Source: Glaciecola nitratireducens FR1064 (GTDB lineage: Bacteria; Pseudomonadota; Gammaproteobacteria; Enterobacterales; Alteromonadaceae). From it: a stretch of DNA of 64,000 nucleotides. Made by a program: the position numbers and the translations under genes. Location: positions 1,674,001 through 1,738,000 of the forward strand of contig NC_016041.1 in assembly GCF_000226565.1 (NCBI RefSeq), written 5' to 3'. The notes beneath the pieces are model-generated. The model did no database searches and was not told where the DNA came from. It was given only the letters and a program-made list of their open reading frames with translations. Shown here in pieces: positions 45,801 to 54,872 of the stretch (position 1 is its first letter; every line of letters starts with the position of its first letter).

Positions 45801-46700
45801 CTAGTGGTTATAAGTTTTAGATACTTCTAAAATTTGTTCTCGCATCCAAATGTGTGCGTGGTCATGGTCTGCGCTAACATGCCAGTATAAGTAATACTCT
45901 ACATGCGGCATTTCGAAAGGCATTTCGTAAATTGCCAGATCATAATGCTTGGCTAAGTGATAAGGTAGGCAAGCAATTAAGTCTGTTTTAACGATTGCAC
46001 TTGGCACGGTTAAGAAATGTTGACCCCGCATAACTTCTTTTCGTTTTTTTCCTAGTTTATCTAACTCAATATCAATGGGGCCAACGCCCTTCTTGCGATG
46101 AGAAACATTGATATGGCCCAATTCTAAGAAAGTATCTAAATTTAAGCCATTCTTAAGCAAGGGATGATTTTTGCGCGCTAGAACGACATAGCGGTCCGAG
46201 GCAATTTTCTGTTTTAATAAATGAGGGTCAGTGTAGGTTGAGGCATCAGCAAAGAAATCTAAACTGCCACTCGCCATCGCAGAGACAACGTTAGTTCTCG
46301 CTATCTCATAGTTGGTCAGCGTAATATTCGGTGCACGATTTTGTAGAAGCGCCATCAGTCTTGGCATAATACTCACTTCTAATAAATCACGACTCGCAAA
46401 ATTAAACGCTTTATGCGCTGTCGAGGGCTCAAAAACATGCGAGTCTTGCACGCTCTTGCGCAACAAGCTGAGCGCATCACGAGCCGGCCCAATAATATTC
46501 TGCGCAACAGGCGTCGGTGTCATGCTGTGGCCCGTGCGGACAAATAAGGGATCGCTTAACATCTCGCGAAGACGGGCAAGTGAATTACTCACTGCTGGCT
46601 GAGTAATACACAGCACATCTGCTGCTTTCGTTAAGCTGCCTGCTGTGTAAATAGCATCAAATACAGCAAAAAGATTGAGATCGATACGATTCAAATTCAT
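45801..46700 (-). CDS. LysR-family transcriptional regulator
   Basis: 299 residues. The N-terminal winged helix reads LNLFAVFDAIYTAGSLTKAADVLCITQPAVSNSLARLREMLSDPLFVRTG, a clear LysR HTH of the NodD/LeuO-like branch (N-L-L/F-x-x-F). A LysR substrate-binding domain follows. Divergent from the MaoC-like gene; the 142-bp spacer carries a perfect inverted repeat with a 6-bp C-T-A-T-C outer arm, a likely operator. It probably controls the MaoC gene and its own transcription. Confidence 0.94.
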   Translation of the reverse strand: MNLNRIDLNLFAVFDAIYTAGSLTKAADVLCITQPAVSNSLARLREMLSDPLFVRTGHSMTPTPVAQNIIGPARDALSLLRKSVQDSHVFEPSTAHKAFNFASRDLLEVSIMPRLMALLQNRAPNITLTNYEIARTNVVSAMASGSLDFFADASTYTDPHLLKQKIASDRYVVLARKNHPLLKNGLNLDTFLELGHINVSHRKKGVGPIDIELDKLGKKRKEVMRGQHFLTVPSAIVKTDLIACLPYHLAKHYDLAIYEMPFEMPHVEYYLYWHVSADHDHAHIWMREQILEVSKTYNH

Positions 46701-46760
46701 CTTATAATTATTTCCTATAATGCGGCATTGTTATTTATTATTCGACAAAATGCCTTAAAT

Positions 46761-46800
46761 CTATCATTAATGTCATTCTATACATTAATATAATTGATAG
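46761..46800. promoter_or_regulatory. Inverted-repeat operator candidate between lysR-type gene and maoC-type gene
   Basis: Inner arms ATTAATGT (46766-46773) and ACATTAAT (46782-46789) are exact reverse complements with eight bases between; outer CTATC (46761-46765) and GATAG (46796-46800) also pair. LysR proteins bind such palindromes in divergent promoter regions. Binding is inferred. Confidence 0.55.
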
Positions 46801-46845
46801 TATAAATCGAATTCAATACAAATTAGTAATAAAAATAGGATTATG

Positions 46846-47289
46846 ATGGAATTTTCGAAATTAAACGTCGGTGACAACTTACCTGAAACCGCTTGGTTTA
46901 AAATTAGCCAACAGAAAATCAATGAGTTTGCTGTAGCTACTGGGGATCACCAATGGATCCATATCGACAAAGAGCGCTGCGCTAAAGAAAGTCCATTCGG
47001 CACTCCTATTGCACATGGATTTTTATCAGCATCCTTAATGCCCATGATGTTTGAACAGGTGATCACCGTCGACCCAGCGCGCAATACCATGCTTAACTAC
47101 GGTATCGATAGCCTGCGATTTCTTGAACCTGTCAGAGTTGATGATGAGATACGATATCAGTTTAAGGTCACTGATATTGAGGAAAAGCCAACAGGAAGAT
47201 TATTTAAAGTTACTGCACAGGTGAATATAAAAGACCGGGATAAGCCTGCTTTAGTGGGTACTTTTCTTACCTTATTGATTGAGAAATGA
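46846..47289 (+). CDS. MaoC-family (R)-specific enoyl-CoA hydratase-like protein
   Basis: 147 residues from the second of two adjacent ATG codons (46843 and 46846; AGGATT precedes). Single hot-dog domain with the hydratase-2 motif FAVATGDHQWIHIDKERC, FGTPIAHGFLSASLMPMM and YGIDSLRFLEPVRVDDEI. The Asp and His of the motif are the catalytic residues. It hydrates trans-2-enoyl-CoA to (R)-3-hydroxyacyl-CoA or a related step. Converges on the patatin gene. Confidence 0.9.
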   Translation: MEFSKLNVGDNLPETAWFKISQQKINEFAVATGDHQWIHIDKERCAKESPFGTPIAHGFLSASLMPMMFEQVITVDPARNTMLNYGIDSLRFLEPVRVDDEIRYQFKVTDIEEKPTGRLFKVTAQVNIKDRDKPALVGTFLTLLIEK

Positions 47290-47361
47290 AATATAAGTTT
47301 GAGAATGCACATGCATGCAAATTTAACCGACGGCTTTTAAAAACTAGGCGTGTGGTCAGTT

Positions 47362-48330
47362 TTAAATCAGACAAAATGGCGGCTTCTTATGCCTTGTTTG
47401 ATGAGTTTGTAAAAAAGCATTTCCTGCAGTAATACCGGCATTGTAATCATGTTGTAAATCTTTATCGCTACTTCCTAAGAGTTTGCTATGAAGAGGCTTC
47501 TTTGCAAAGATTTGAACAAGCTCGACATCGTCAGGTGGGTCTGCGATAAAGGCAAGTTCTTGCTGATAAGCCTGTTCATGCTGAGATAAGTAGTCAATGG
47601 TCTTTGGGCAATAACCTGATTTGCATATCCATGCCTGTAATTTATGCACCCAATCCGATTGACCGTTAAAGTTAGCATTTACAGTGCGAACAACAATTAT
47701 TTTTCTAGCACCTCGCCGATATGCTTCTCGCACAGGTAAGGGGGCCGATAGCCCGCCGTCGAGATAATAATCGTCTTTTGGGTAATCAGCTCTTGGCTCC
47801 GCTAGAGTGACTGAGTTAGCGGTGAAACGAGGGGCGAGCTTAACGCCTCGTCGATATAAAAAAGGTAATGCACTTGAGGCTTTTAGTAATTGGCGCCAGT
47901 ATTTAGTATTGCCATTGGGGCTTAAAAAGTAGCTTTCTCTATCGCCAGAATTGGTTGTGGTGATCAACAACTCGCGTTCCCCCAGTGATTTTTTTGCCGT
48001 CTCAAAGTCTAAGGCAAATTTGCCACGAATGGTTTTATCAAAATACCAATCTAGATCGACAGCATTTCCTCCAACTAATCCACGGCGCAACTGATAAAAG
48101 CGCTTTTGACCTGACAAGCCTCTTATTAGCCGCTGGGCGTAACCTTTCTGTCGAGATAAAAAACTCGTTAGATTTTGTGAACCAGCCGATGTGCCTATTA
48201 GCAAATCAAAGGGATCAAAGTCATGCTCTAACCAAGCATCTAATACTCCAGCAGTAAATATTCCTCGTTGACCACCACCTTCGGCAACAAGTGCTACTTT
48301 AATCGGGGATAATTCAAGAGTATTACTAAT
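47362..48330 (-). CDS. YjjU-like patatin-family phospholipase, probable ATT start
   Basis: 322 residues from ATT 48330. The family's oxyanion-hole motif EGGGQRGIFTAGVL lies upstream of the first ATG (48204), where the ORF would begin inside the DLLIGTSAGSQNL nucleophile elbow, so the start must be earlier. Between the in-frame TGA at 48339 and 48204 there is no ATG, GTG or TTG. ATT 48330-48328 has AAGGA (48344-48340) nine bases before it. The catalytic Asp is in YYLDGGLSAPLPV. The order and spacing match E. coli YjjU through VKEAARQGAK-like sequence. A cytosolic or membrane-associated lipid acyl hydrolase. It follows a 55-residue gene whose stop codon is two bases upstream. Confidence 0.82.
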   Translation of the reverse strand: MSNTLELSPIKVALVAEGGGQRGIFTAGVLDAWLEHDFDPFDLLIGTSAGSQNLTSFLSRQKGYAQRLIRGLSGQKRFYQLRRGLVGGNAVDLDWYFDKTIRGKFALDFETAKKSLGERELLITTTNSGDRESYFLSPNGNTKYWRQLLKASSALPFLYRRGVKLAPRFTANSVTLAEPRADYPKDDYYLDGGLSAPLPVREAYRRGARKIIVVRTVNANFNGQSDWVHKLQAWICKSGYCPKTIDYLSQHEQAYQQELAFIADPPDDVELVQIFAKKPLHSKLLGSSDKDLQHDYNAGITAGNAFLQTHQTRHKKPPFCLI

Positions 48331-48332
48331 TG

Positions 48333-48500
48333 CTATTCATCCTTAAGAGAGTAAACAGGGCATACGCCAACCCTGTTTGTTAACGGTGATGCGATGCCAA
48401 TATAAGCCCAGATTTCCGTAATGTTGGTCGCTAGGGCTAATGGAAACGTATCGGTCGACGAACGTGTAGAACCCGCAGGAGTGGCTTCGTTGTTTTTCAT
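48333..48500 (-). CDS. 55-residue protein upstream of the patatin gene (DUF2892-like tail)
   Basis: ATG 48500 has a textbook AAGGAG six bases in front, so translation is likely. The frame also runs 26 codons further upstream, without support. The C-terminal half, WAYIGIASPLTNRVGVCPVYSL, has the PLLT-GxCPxYSL pattern of small DUF2892 (YgaP-like) membrane proteins; the N-terminal part is polar and Ser/Thr-rich, so it may be a truncated or divergent member. Its end AAG GAT GAA TAG supplies the ribosome binding site of the patatin gene, indicating coupling. Confidence 0.65.
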   Translation of the reverse strand: MKNNEATPAGSTRSSTDTFPLALATNITEIWAYIGIASPLTNRVGVCPVYSLKDE

Positions 48501-48567
48501 GCGCTTCTCCTTATCGATAAGATAAATTTTTAAATTTTTCGACTTGGTGTTCGCTATCTTCAATGGA

Positions 48568-48596
48568 ATGTTACGCAATTTATTGCAGCTTGTCAG
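48568..48596 (-). promoter_or_regulatory. Promoter candidate for the small gene and patatin
   Basis: Minus-strand CTGACA (48596-48591) and TAACAT (48573-48568) with a 17-base spacer, about 70 bp before ATG 48500. Confidence 0.45.
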
Positions 48597-48682
48597 TGCG
48601 CTATCCCACCGTTTAGATTGATTAGGGCAACCGTTTTCTATTGATTACGGGAAATGGTGGTTTCCACCGATGAATTTCAAGC

Positions 48683-48714
48683 AAAAAAAAACCAACACAA
48701 AGTGTTGGTTTTTT
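48683..48714. terminator. Terminator at the left island border, probably the ancestral tRNA-fMet terminator
   Basis: ACCAACAC (48691-48698), AAA loop, GTGTTGGT (48702-48709) with long A and T tracts on both sides. It lies immediately beyond the left copy of the tRNA 3' end, where the tRNA transcript would have ended before the island inserted. Confidence 0.8.
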
Positions 48715-48717
48715 AAA

Positions 48718-48737
48718 GTGGTTGCGGGAGCAGGATT
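48718..48737 (-). repeat. Left attachment-site repeat (3' end of tRNA-fMet)
   Basis: Twenty bases identical to 58581-58600, starting GTGGTTGCGGGAGC. The right copy is the 3' end of the intact initiator tRNA gene. The two direct repeats bracket the recombinase, relaxase and restriction genes. The remaining sequence up to 49146 (about 400 bp) has no gene. Confidence 0.88.
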
Positions 48738-49146
48738 AAATAAGATCCTACCTAATCCATTCAGAAATATCCGACGCCGCGGATAGTCCAATTAGTCGTT
48801 TTTAACGGCCATTTGCATTCTGAGGTTCGAAAGTGTCTTTTCTGGTTGGTATCATAAACCTACCATCCACTGCACAAAACGGAAGTGTGACTAAGCAACT
48901 CTCAAATGTTAATTCCAACCCCAGAATGCCAACAGCCTTTTTAACATTATTTTAATCGTCTACTTGTATAAAATATTGATACACATCATGTATTTCATGG
49001 TTACTTACAGTTAAATTCATGGCTGAGCCTCATAAATAAAGAGTCTTCAGTTTTTATGTAACTATCTGTATTTAAAGCATATTTACACAATGTTTCTTAA
49101 ATTTACCTTCTGTTATGTTTTATTCGTGTCACAACAAGTGGTTCGT

Positions 49147-49587
49147 CTATGAATTTTTTAAAGCATCGTAATCCACTTGTTTAATGATGTGATACTTAGT
49201 TTCACCTTTGCCCACAAAATGTGGTGATACCATAAATAGGCTTGAACCTTTATTTTTGATACAACCAAGTTTTTTGAGTTCTGCCAAATTGTTGCTAAAA
49301 GAAGTGCGTGTAATTTTCAGTAAAGAACTAAGTTTTTGCCTAATCGCGGGTGATAAATCAATTTCGTTATCGAAATTCATCTCGGTAGCAATACACAAGA
49401 ACGTTGTTAGCTGAGATTTACTAAGTTTAAAAAGTGGTGTATTTTCAATTGGGAGCCAGATAAACGCGGGTGCTCTTTTTCTGCTTGTGTGGCGTTCTTC
49501 ATGATGTTCACTTGTTTGTTTTTCAACAACAGCACCACTTGTATCTTTTGTAAGAGTTTCCGTCTTTACTGAAAAAAATTCTCTCAT
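49147..49587 (-). CDS. RepL-like winged-helix protein
   Basis: 146 residues from ATG 49587, with AAGGA eight bases before it (the frame extends 18 codons upstream). The C-terminal part, LSKSQLTTFLCIATEMNFDNEIDLSPAIRQKL then LLKITRTSFSNNLAELKKLGCIKNK and MVSPHFVGKGE, matches the winged helix and the NP-x-x-F-x-KG ending of plasmid RepL replication proteins. The N-terminal 60 residues are charged and disordered. In an integrated element it could allow replication of the excised circle, or act as a regulator. Remote match, moderate certainty. Confidence 0.65.
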   Translation of the reverse strand: MREFFSVKTETLTKDTSGAVVEKQTSEHHEERHTSRKRAPAFIWLPIENTPLFKLSKSQLTTFLCIATEMNFDNEIDLSPAIRQKLSSLLKITRTSFSNNLAELKKLGCIKNKGSSLFMVSPHFVGKGETKYHIIKQVDYDALKNS

Positions 49588-50429
49588 TTTTAAATTCCTT
49601 TTTAGATTATGTAACGACATCATTGTCATTGCTATAAACATTATATCATCTAATTTTCAATAACTTACCGACAAAAAATTGACAACAAGCATTTGACCAC
49701 CGACTAATAAGTTTCTTAAGCAATATAACAAAGCAATTACTACTTTTAAAAATATAACCTCTCAGACTCAGTAACTTAATATACATATAATATTTTGTAC
49801 TATGGATATAACTAATCGGAAAAGCTGATTTTATTGGCTATATAACCAAGCTTTTATTGTTTCTTCACGCTTTTTCAGTTAAACGACATATTCTTGACAT
49901 TTTAATTAGCTTTATGAGCGTTAATTGCATCCATTTTCGCCACACTTAAAGCAAGCTATTTAGGGGGGAATTGCTAACGGTACATCAAAGTGAAAATGAT
50001 AAGCGATATCGAGCAGAAGCAAAGTTGACCTATCACGTGTTCGCACGATATTAACCTGACTATTGAATAAACTTATCCGAAAAGGGGAATAAGCTGCTCC
50101 AAGTGCACATTAGTCACGGATAAAATGCGCAGCTATTGAGCTGCAACGAGAGAACTGTCCCAAAACACCGAATTGGAAGTAAATATATTTGTGCAATAAA
50201 TCGTAAATTCTTAGCAAACGAGTTGATTAAATACGATTCTTATTTCAGTCAATCTTTTGATAATTTGAGATTAATTAAAATTCCAAGTTAGATTGTATTC
50301 ATAAACTGAAAATTGTTACTATCAAAGTGAAGATGACTCCAGACTTAGGGGAATATCACAATGCGGCTTTCATAATAAGTTGCCGCATCCTGAGAAATTC
50401 AGAGATCGTTTAATATATGGAAATAAAAG
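49588..50429. other. Long gene-free stretch of the island
   Basis: About 840 bp without a supported gene. It has small hairpins (GCAGCT-ATTG-AGCTGC at 50129-50144; ATGCGGC at 50361-50367 with GCCGCAT at 50382-50388), the latter just upstream of the next gene. Some fragments (49900-50170) read like decayed coding sequence in several frames, perhaps a lost transposon or gene. It is the natural place for a RepL-associated origin, but no iterons were seen. Confidence 0.45.
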
Positions 50430-52130
50430 ATGAAAATAGAATCTAAAGATACTGATATCGAAAGCTTACTTGTTGGATCATATTTTCACATCCCAAGGTT
50501 TCAAAGGCCATATTCTTGGGATGACGAGAATCTGAATGATTTCTGGAATGATGTAGTAGTTAATCAGTCTGAAGACTACTTTATTGGTTCCATGGTTGTT
50601 TTCAAAAAAGAGAAGCAGCAGTTTGGAGTTGTTGATGGTCAACAACGACTTACAACGATAACAATTCTTCTTTGTGTTATTCGAGACTGCTTTTTGAAAG
50701 TAGGTTCGAATGACTTAGCGGAAGGGATTCATCAGTTAGTCGAGCGCAAAGATAGAAGTAATAGAAACGAGTACGTCTTAAAAACAGAAACATCTTTTCC
50801 ATATTTTCAGGAACACATTCAGAAATTTGATGATGATCCTGAGTTAGACGTAGATATTCAAATTGAAGAGAAAAACCTTAGTAATGCTCATATTCGCTTT
50901 AACAAACTCGTCGGGTCAGTTATCAGCGCAATCGATAATGATGCGTCAATACCCGAAGAAAATAAAAATCAAGTAAAGATAGATAAATTAGTAAATTTAA
51001 GGGATGCGGTTCTTAACTTAAGTCTAATTTTTATTACTCTCGATAATGAAGATGATGCGTATCTTATTTTTGAAACTCTTAATACTAGAGGAAAAGACCT
51101 TGCGTTAACCGACCTTGTAAAAAATCATTTTTCAAAGCATCTAAAGGCCAGAGGTGCGGTGGATCATGCGAGATTAAAGTGGGAGTCGATGCTAGATACC
51201 ATACATAACTCATCAAGTGATATAGCGTCTGATAATTTCATCTATCATTTTTGGTCTTCTAGGTATGAAGCCGTTCCGTTAAAGAAATTATTTCCTAAAA
51301 TAAAGAAAGAAATTATAAAGGCAACAGCTAAAGAGTATTTGAATTCGTTGGTATCGGATTCAAAAATATATCGTTCAATACATGAGCCTACTTATGAATG
51401 GTCGAAGAATGAATCAGAGGTTTCTGATTCATTATATGCGTTACAAATGTTTAAGTTGTCTCAACCTACTCCGGCAACCATGTCGCTAGTGCGAGCTTAT
51501 AGGGAAGATAAAATTAAGTATAAAAAGCTTCGTGACTCTCTGAGTGCTATAGAGAAGTTTCACTTTATATTTACAGCAATTACTTCTTCAAGATCCTCCG
51601 GTGGCATATCAGCAATGTATTCTTCGTTTGCAATTAGGTTGTTTGAATCAAAAGATTCTCAAGAAGCGTCAAACTTAATTCAAGAGTTTGTGACAAAACT
51701 GAGAGATAAACGACCTTCATTGGAAGAATTTAACGTAGCTTTTAAAGAGGTTATATATACAAACTCAAATTCGAAACAAAAGAATCTAGTTCGTTATATT
51801 CTTGAAAAATTTTCGTTGCATTATGGATATAAATTTCCTGTTGATTTTGATGAATTGACAATCGAGCATTTGTCTCCTCAAAAAAATATTGGTCACGATG
51901 GTTGGACAGAGTCATCTATTGGTTGCTTGGGAAATTTAATATTCCTTGACCAAAAAGTTAATGGCGAGCTAGATATTAAAGGCTTTTTAGAAAAGAAATA
52001 CATCCTTAATGATACGGGTTGTTCGTTGCCGGAGTTTATTTTAAACACAAACGAATGGACCCCTGATCACGTTTACAGAAACGCTGAAGAAATGGCACAA
52101 GTTGCTTATTCAGAGATATGGAGAATATAA
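50430..52130 (+). CDS. DUF262-DUF1524 protein (GmrSD-like, predicted defence nuclease)
   Basis: 566 residues. The N-terminal DUF262 domain has FHIPRFQRPYSWDDENLNDFW, FIGSMV and D69GQQRLTT, the ParB/Srx-like nucleotide site. After a helical middle, the C-terminal DUF1524 has the HNH-type motif LTIEHLSPQKN followed by GCLGNLIFLDQKVN. The pair is what GmrS and GmrD supply in the type IV enzymes that cut modified DNA; here both are in one chain. It lies 245 bp before the methyltransferase-endonuclease gene, same strand. A nuclease defence role is the best reading, target unknown. Confidence 0.85.
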   Translation: MKIESKDTDIESLLVGSYFHIPRFQRPYSWDDENLNDFWNDVVVNQSEDYFIGSMVVFKKEKQQFGVVDGQQRLTTITILLCVIRDCFLKVGSNDLAEGIHQLVERKDRSNRNEYVLKTETSFPYFQEHIQKFDDDPELDVDIQIEEKNLSNAHIRFNKLVGSVISAIDNDASIPEENKNQVKIDKLVNLRDAVLNLSLIFITLDNEDDAYLIFETLNTRGKDLALTDLVKNHFSKHLKARGAVDHARLKWESMLDTIHNSSSDIASDNFIYHFWSSRYEAVPLKKLFPKIKKEIIKATAKEYLNSLVSDSKIYRSIHEPTYEWSKNESEVSDSLYALQMFKLSQPTPATMSLVRAYREDKIKYKKLRDSLSAIEKFHFIFTAITSSRSSGGISAMYSSFAIRLFESKDSQEASNLIQEFVTKLRDKRPSLEEFNVAFKEVIYTNSNSKQKNLVRYILEKFSLHYGYKFPVDFDELTIEHLSPQKNIGHDGWTESSIGCLGNLIFLDQKVNGELDIKGFLEKKYILNDTGCSLPEFILNTNEWTPDHVYRNAEEMAQVAYSEIWRI

Positions 52131-52375
52131 CAAATCCAGAACACAAAAACTCAACCGAGCCCTTGCTGCTGTTACTTTTTTAGTAAGATGTTGAGTTTTC
52201 GTTATCAGGAACAAAGTTGATTACACCTTACTTATGAGTCACTTTATGGACTTCCCAGATTTTACTAGACATTTTTGCTTAGAAAGCGAAGTACGGTAAA
52301 AACTGTTAGAGCCAATTGGTACTATTTGATATCCTTCCTGTAACATGAGAATAACGCAATCAAGAGTAGTAAAAA

Positions 52376-54856
52376 TTGTCAGCATTGGACCAGGTAGATA
52401 TAATTAGGATAGAAGCGTCAAAAAAAATAGATCCTGCAAAGAAAGGAGCGCTCGGTCAATTTTTTACTCAATATTCAATTGCTCAATATATGTCTTCTTT
52501 ATTTAGCAATATAAAAGGCAGTGTGGAATTACTCGACCCAGGCTGCGGACCATGTTCACTAGCAGCTGCTTTTGTCGATGAGACTGTTGCAAGGGGCGAA
52601 TCTAGTTCTTTGCACGTGCATGCTTTTGACATCGAATTGGGAATGAATAATTTCATAGAGAGAAGTTTGAATGTTTGCAAGAGCTATGGCAGACAATCAG
52701 GTATTGCGATCAACACTACATACCTAAACACCGACTACATTCTTCATTCAACAGACCCAACAAACTTAAGTAACAACAAACAGTACACTCACTGCATTAT
52801 GAATCCGCCATATAAAAAAATTAATTCTGCGGGCGCACACAGGAAAGCATTGCGAACTGTAGATATCGAGACAGTGAACCTCTATTCTGGGTTTGTTTCA
52901 CTTGCACTGAGGCAATTGGTAGATGGTGGAGAATTAGTTGCTATTATTCCGCGTTCTTTTTGCAATGGGCCATATTACAAACATTTCCGCAGCTCGATAT
53001 TAAGCAGTTCGGCGCTACAACATATTCACATTTTTGATAGTCGAAACAGTGCCTTTTCTAACGATGAAGTGCTTCAAGAAAATATTATTATTCATCTCAT
53101 AAAAGGTGCTAATCAAGGCTCTGTAAAAATAACTTCAAGTCCTACAGCCGACTTTCATCTGGACAAATGCACAAACACTATCACGGCAACAGATATGACC
53201 ACTAGAACCGTCGAGTTCTCGTCAATAGTGTACGCTAATGATGAAAATAAATTCATCCACATAGCTGCAAACAATAGAGACCAAATAATAATTAATAAAC
53301 TGGCGGTATTTACAACATCTTTAGCTGAATTGAACATAGAGGTTTCAACTGGACCGGTAGTCAGTTTTAGAGCAAAGGATGAACTGAGACAGGAACTTGT
53401 GTCTGGGGCGGTTCCACTGTTATATCCACAGCACCTAGCTATGCCTTTAAAATGGCCGATCGTAAGTAAGCCTAACGCAATCATGGTCTCTAAAAAGACT
53501 GAAAAAAATTTATGGCAGAGTTCGGGCTATTATCTTTTAGTAAAGAGATTTAGTTCGAAAGAAGAAAAGCGAAGAATTGTGGGAACACTTTTTGACAACA
53601 GTTTACCTGAAAAACTCATCGGTTTTGAAAACAAATTAAATGTGTTTCATGCAGATAAAAAGGGAATGGATAAAACAACGGCCATTGGACTTTATGTTTA
53701 TTTGAATAGCAGTCTATTGGATAAATATTATAGGTTGTTTGGAGGTCATACTCAGGTTAATGCGACTGATCTCAGGGCAATTAAATACCCATCTAAAAAG
53801 CAACTCGAGAATATAGGTGCTAATGCCATGGGTACTGAACTAACACAAAAACAAATTGATATTCTGATTGAAAGGGAATTAGCAAACATGAACGGACCGA
53901 ATGATAATAATCCAATGACTAGCCAAAACAAAATAGATGAAGCGTTATCGATTCTTAAATCATTAGGAATGCCTAAGCAACAGCTTAACGAGCGTTCTGC
54001 TCTCACATTTTTATCTTTAGTAAACTTACATCCAAACGGCTCATGGCAAGCCTTAGAGTCTCCTCTCAGAGGTGTAACACCTATCATGGATTGGTGCAAA
54101 GACATTTATGGTAAGGAATATGCGGCAAATACGAGAGAGAACTTTCGCAGGCTGACATTGCACCAATTTGTCGATGGGGGTCTTGCATTATATAACCCAG
54201 ATAAGCCTGCTCGTCCGGTTAATAGTCCAAAGGCGTGCTATCAGATATCGAAAGAATTATTAGATGTTTTGTCAATGTTTGGAACCGAACAATGGGAAAA
54301 GTCGTTAAAGAATTGGTTGAGCTTACGCGAAACACTTGTTGCTAGCTATGCAAAAGAACGGGATATGCACATGATTCCTCTGATACTAGACGATGGTACC
54401 GAGATTAAACTTAGCCCGGGAGTTCACAGTCAGTTGATAAGTGATATTATTACAGAGTTTGGGCCGCGTTTCGTACCAAGCTCTGAAGTTATTTATCTTG
54501 GAGATACTGGAGCAAAAGAAGATTTCTTCAAGAAGGATAGATTATCTGAACTAGGAGTGAAAGTTGATAGAAAAGGTAAACTACCTGACGTTGTTTTATA
54601 CTGGGCTAAAAAAAACTGGTTGATACTCGTAGAGTCAGTTACCAGTCACGGTCCAGTCGACGGCAAAAGACATCAAGAATTAGCAACCCTTTTTGCAAGC
54701 TCTATCCCAGAACTCGTTTATGTCACTGCTTTTCCCTCTAGACAATTAATGACTAAATATCTATCGGTAATCAGCTGGGAAACGGAAGTCTGGGTATCAG
54801 ATGCCCCTTCACATATGATTCACTTTAACGGTGATAGATTTCTGGGACCGCACTAG
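52376..54856 (+). CDS. Single-chain restriction-modification enzyme: N6-adenine methyltransferase fused to BsuBI/PstI-type endonuclease
   Basis: 826 residues from a TTG start. Residues 1 to about 500 form a gamma-type N6-adenine methyltransferase: GQFFTQYSIAQYMSSLF, SAM motif LLDPGCGPCSL (54-60), and catalytic IMNPPYKKI (143-146). From about 525 (LGMPKQQLNERSALTFLSLVNL, GVTPIMDWC..YGK, ENFRRLTLHQFVDGG, PVNSPKACYQIS) to the end it is a BsuBI/PstI endonuclease with the site P737D738...E753SVTSHGPVD. The two parts match the separate M and R proteins of BsuBI in length and order. If specificity is conserved the site would be CTGCAG. An internal ATG at 53888 could in theory make free R protein. 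Confidence 0.88.
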   Translation: MSALDQVDIIRIEASKKIDPAKKGALGQFFTQYSIAQYMSSLFSNIKGSVELLDPGCGPCSLAAAFVDETVARGESSSLHVHAFDIELGMNNFIERSLNVCKSYGRQSGIAINTTYLNTDYILHSTDPTNLSNNKQYTHCIMNPPYKKINSAGAHRKALRTVDIETVNLYSGFVSLALRQLVDGGELVAIIPRSFCNGPYYKHFRSSILSSSALQHIHIFDSRNSAFSNDEVLQENIIIHLIKGANQGSVKITSSPTADFHLDKCTNTITATDMTTRTVEFSSIVYANDENKFIHIAANNRDQIIINKLAVFTTSLAELNIEVSTGPVVSFRAKDELRQELVSGAVPLLYPQHLAMPLKWPIVSKPNAIMVSKKTEKNLWQSSGYYLLVKRFSSKEEKRRIVGTLFDNSLPEKLIGFENKLNVFHADKKGMDKTTAIGLYVYLNSSLLDKYYRLFGGHTQVNATDLRAIKYPSKKQLENIGANAMGTELTQKQIDILIERELANMNGPNDNNPMTSQNKIDEALSILKSLGMPKQQLNERSALTFLSLVNLHPNGSWQALESPLRGVTPIMDWCKDIYGKEYAANTRENFRRLTLHQFVDGGLALYNPDKPARPVNSPKACYQISKELLDVLSMFGTEQWEKSLKNWLSLRETLVASYAKERDMHMIPLILDDGTEIKLSPGVHSQLISDIITEFGPRFVPSSEVIYLGDTGAKEDFFKKDRLSELGVKVDRKGKLPDVVLYWAKKNWLILVESVTSHGPVDGKRHQELATLFASSIPELVYVTAFPSRQLMTKYLSVISWETEVWVSDAPSHMIHFNGDRFLGPH

Positions 54857-54872
54857 CGCTATCGTAAAGCGT

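Noticed and set aside
48718-48737. Second tRNA gene at the left border
   Set aside because: Only the 20-base 3' end is present; the rest of the cloverleaf is missing, so it is an att copy and not a gene.
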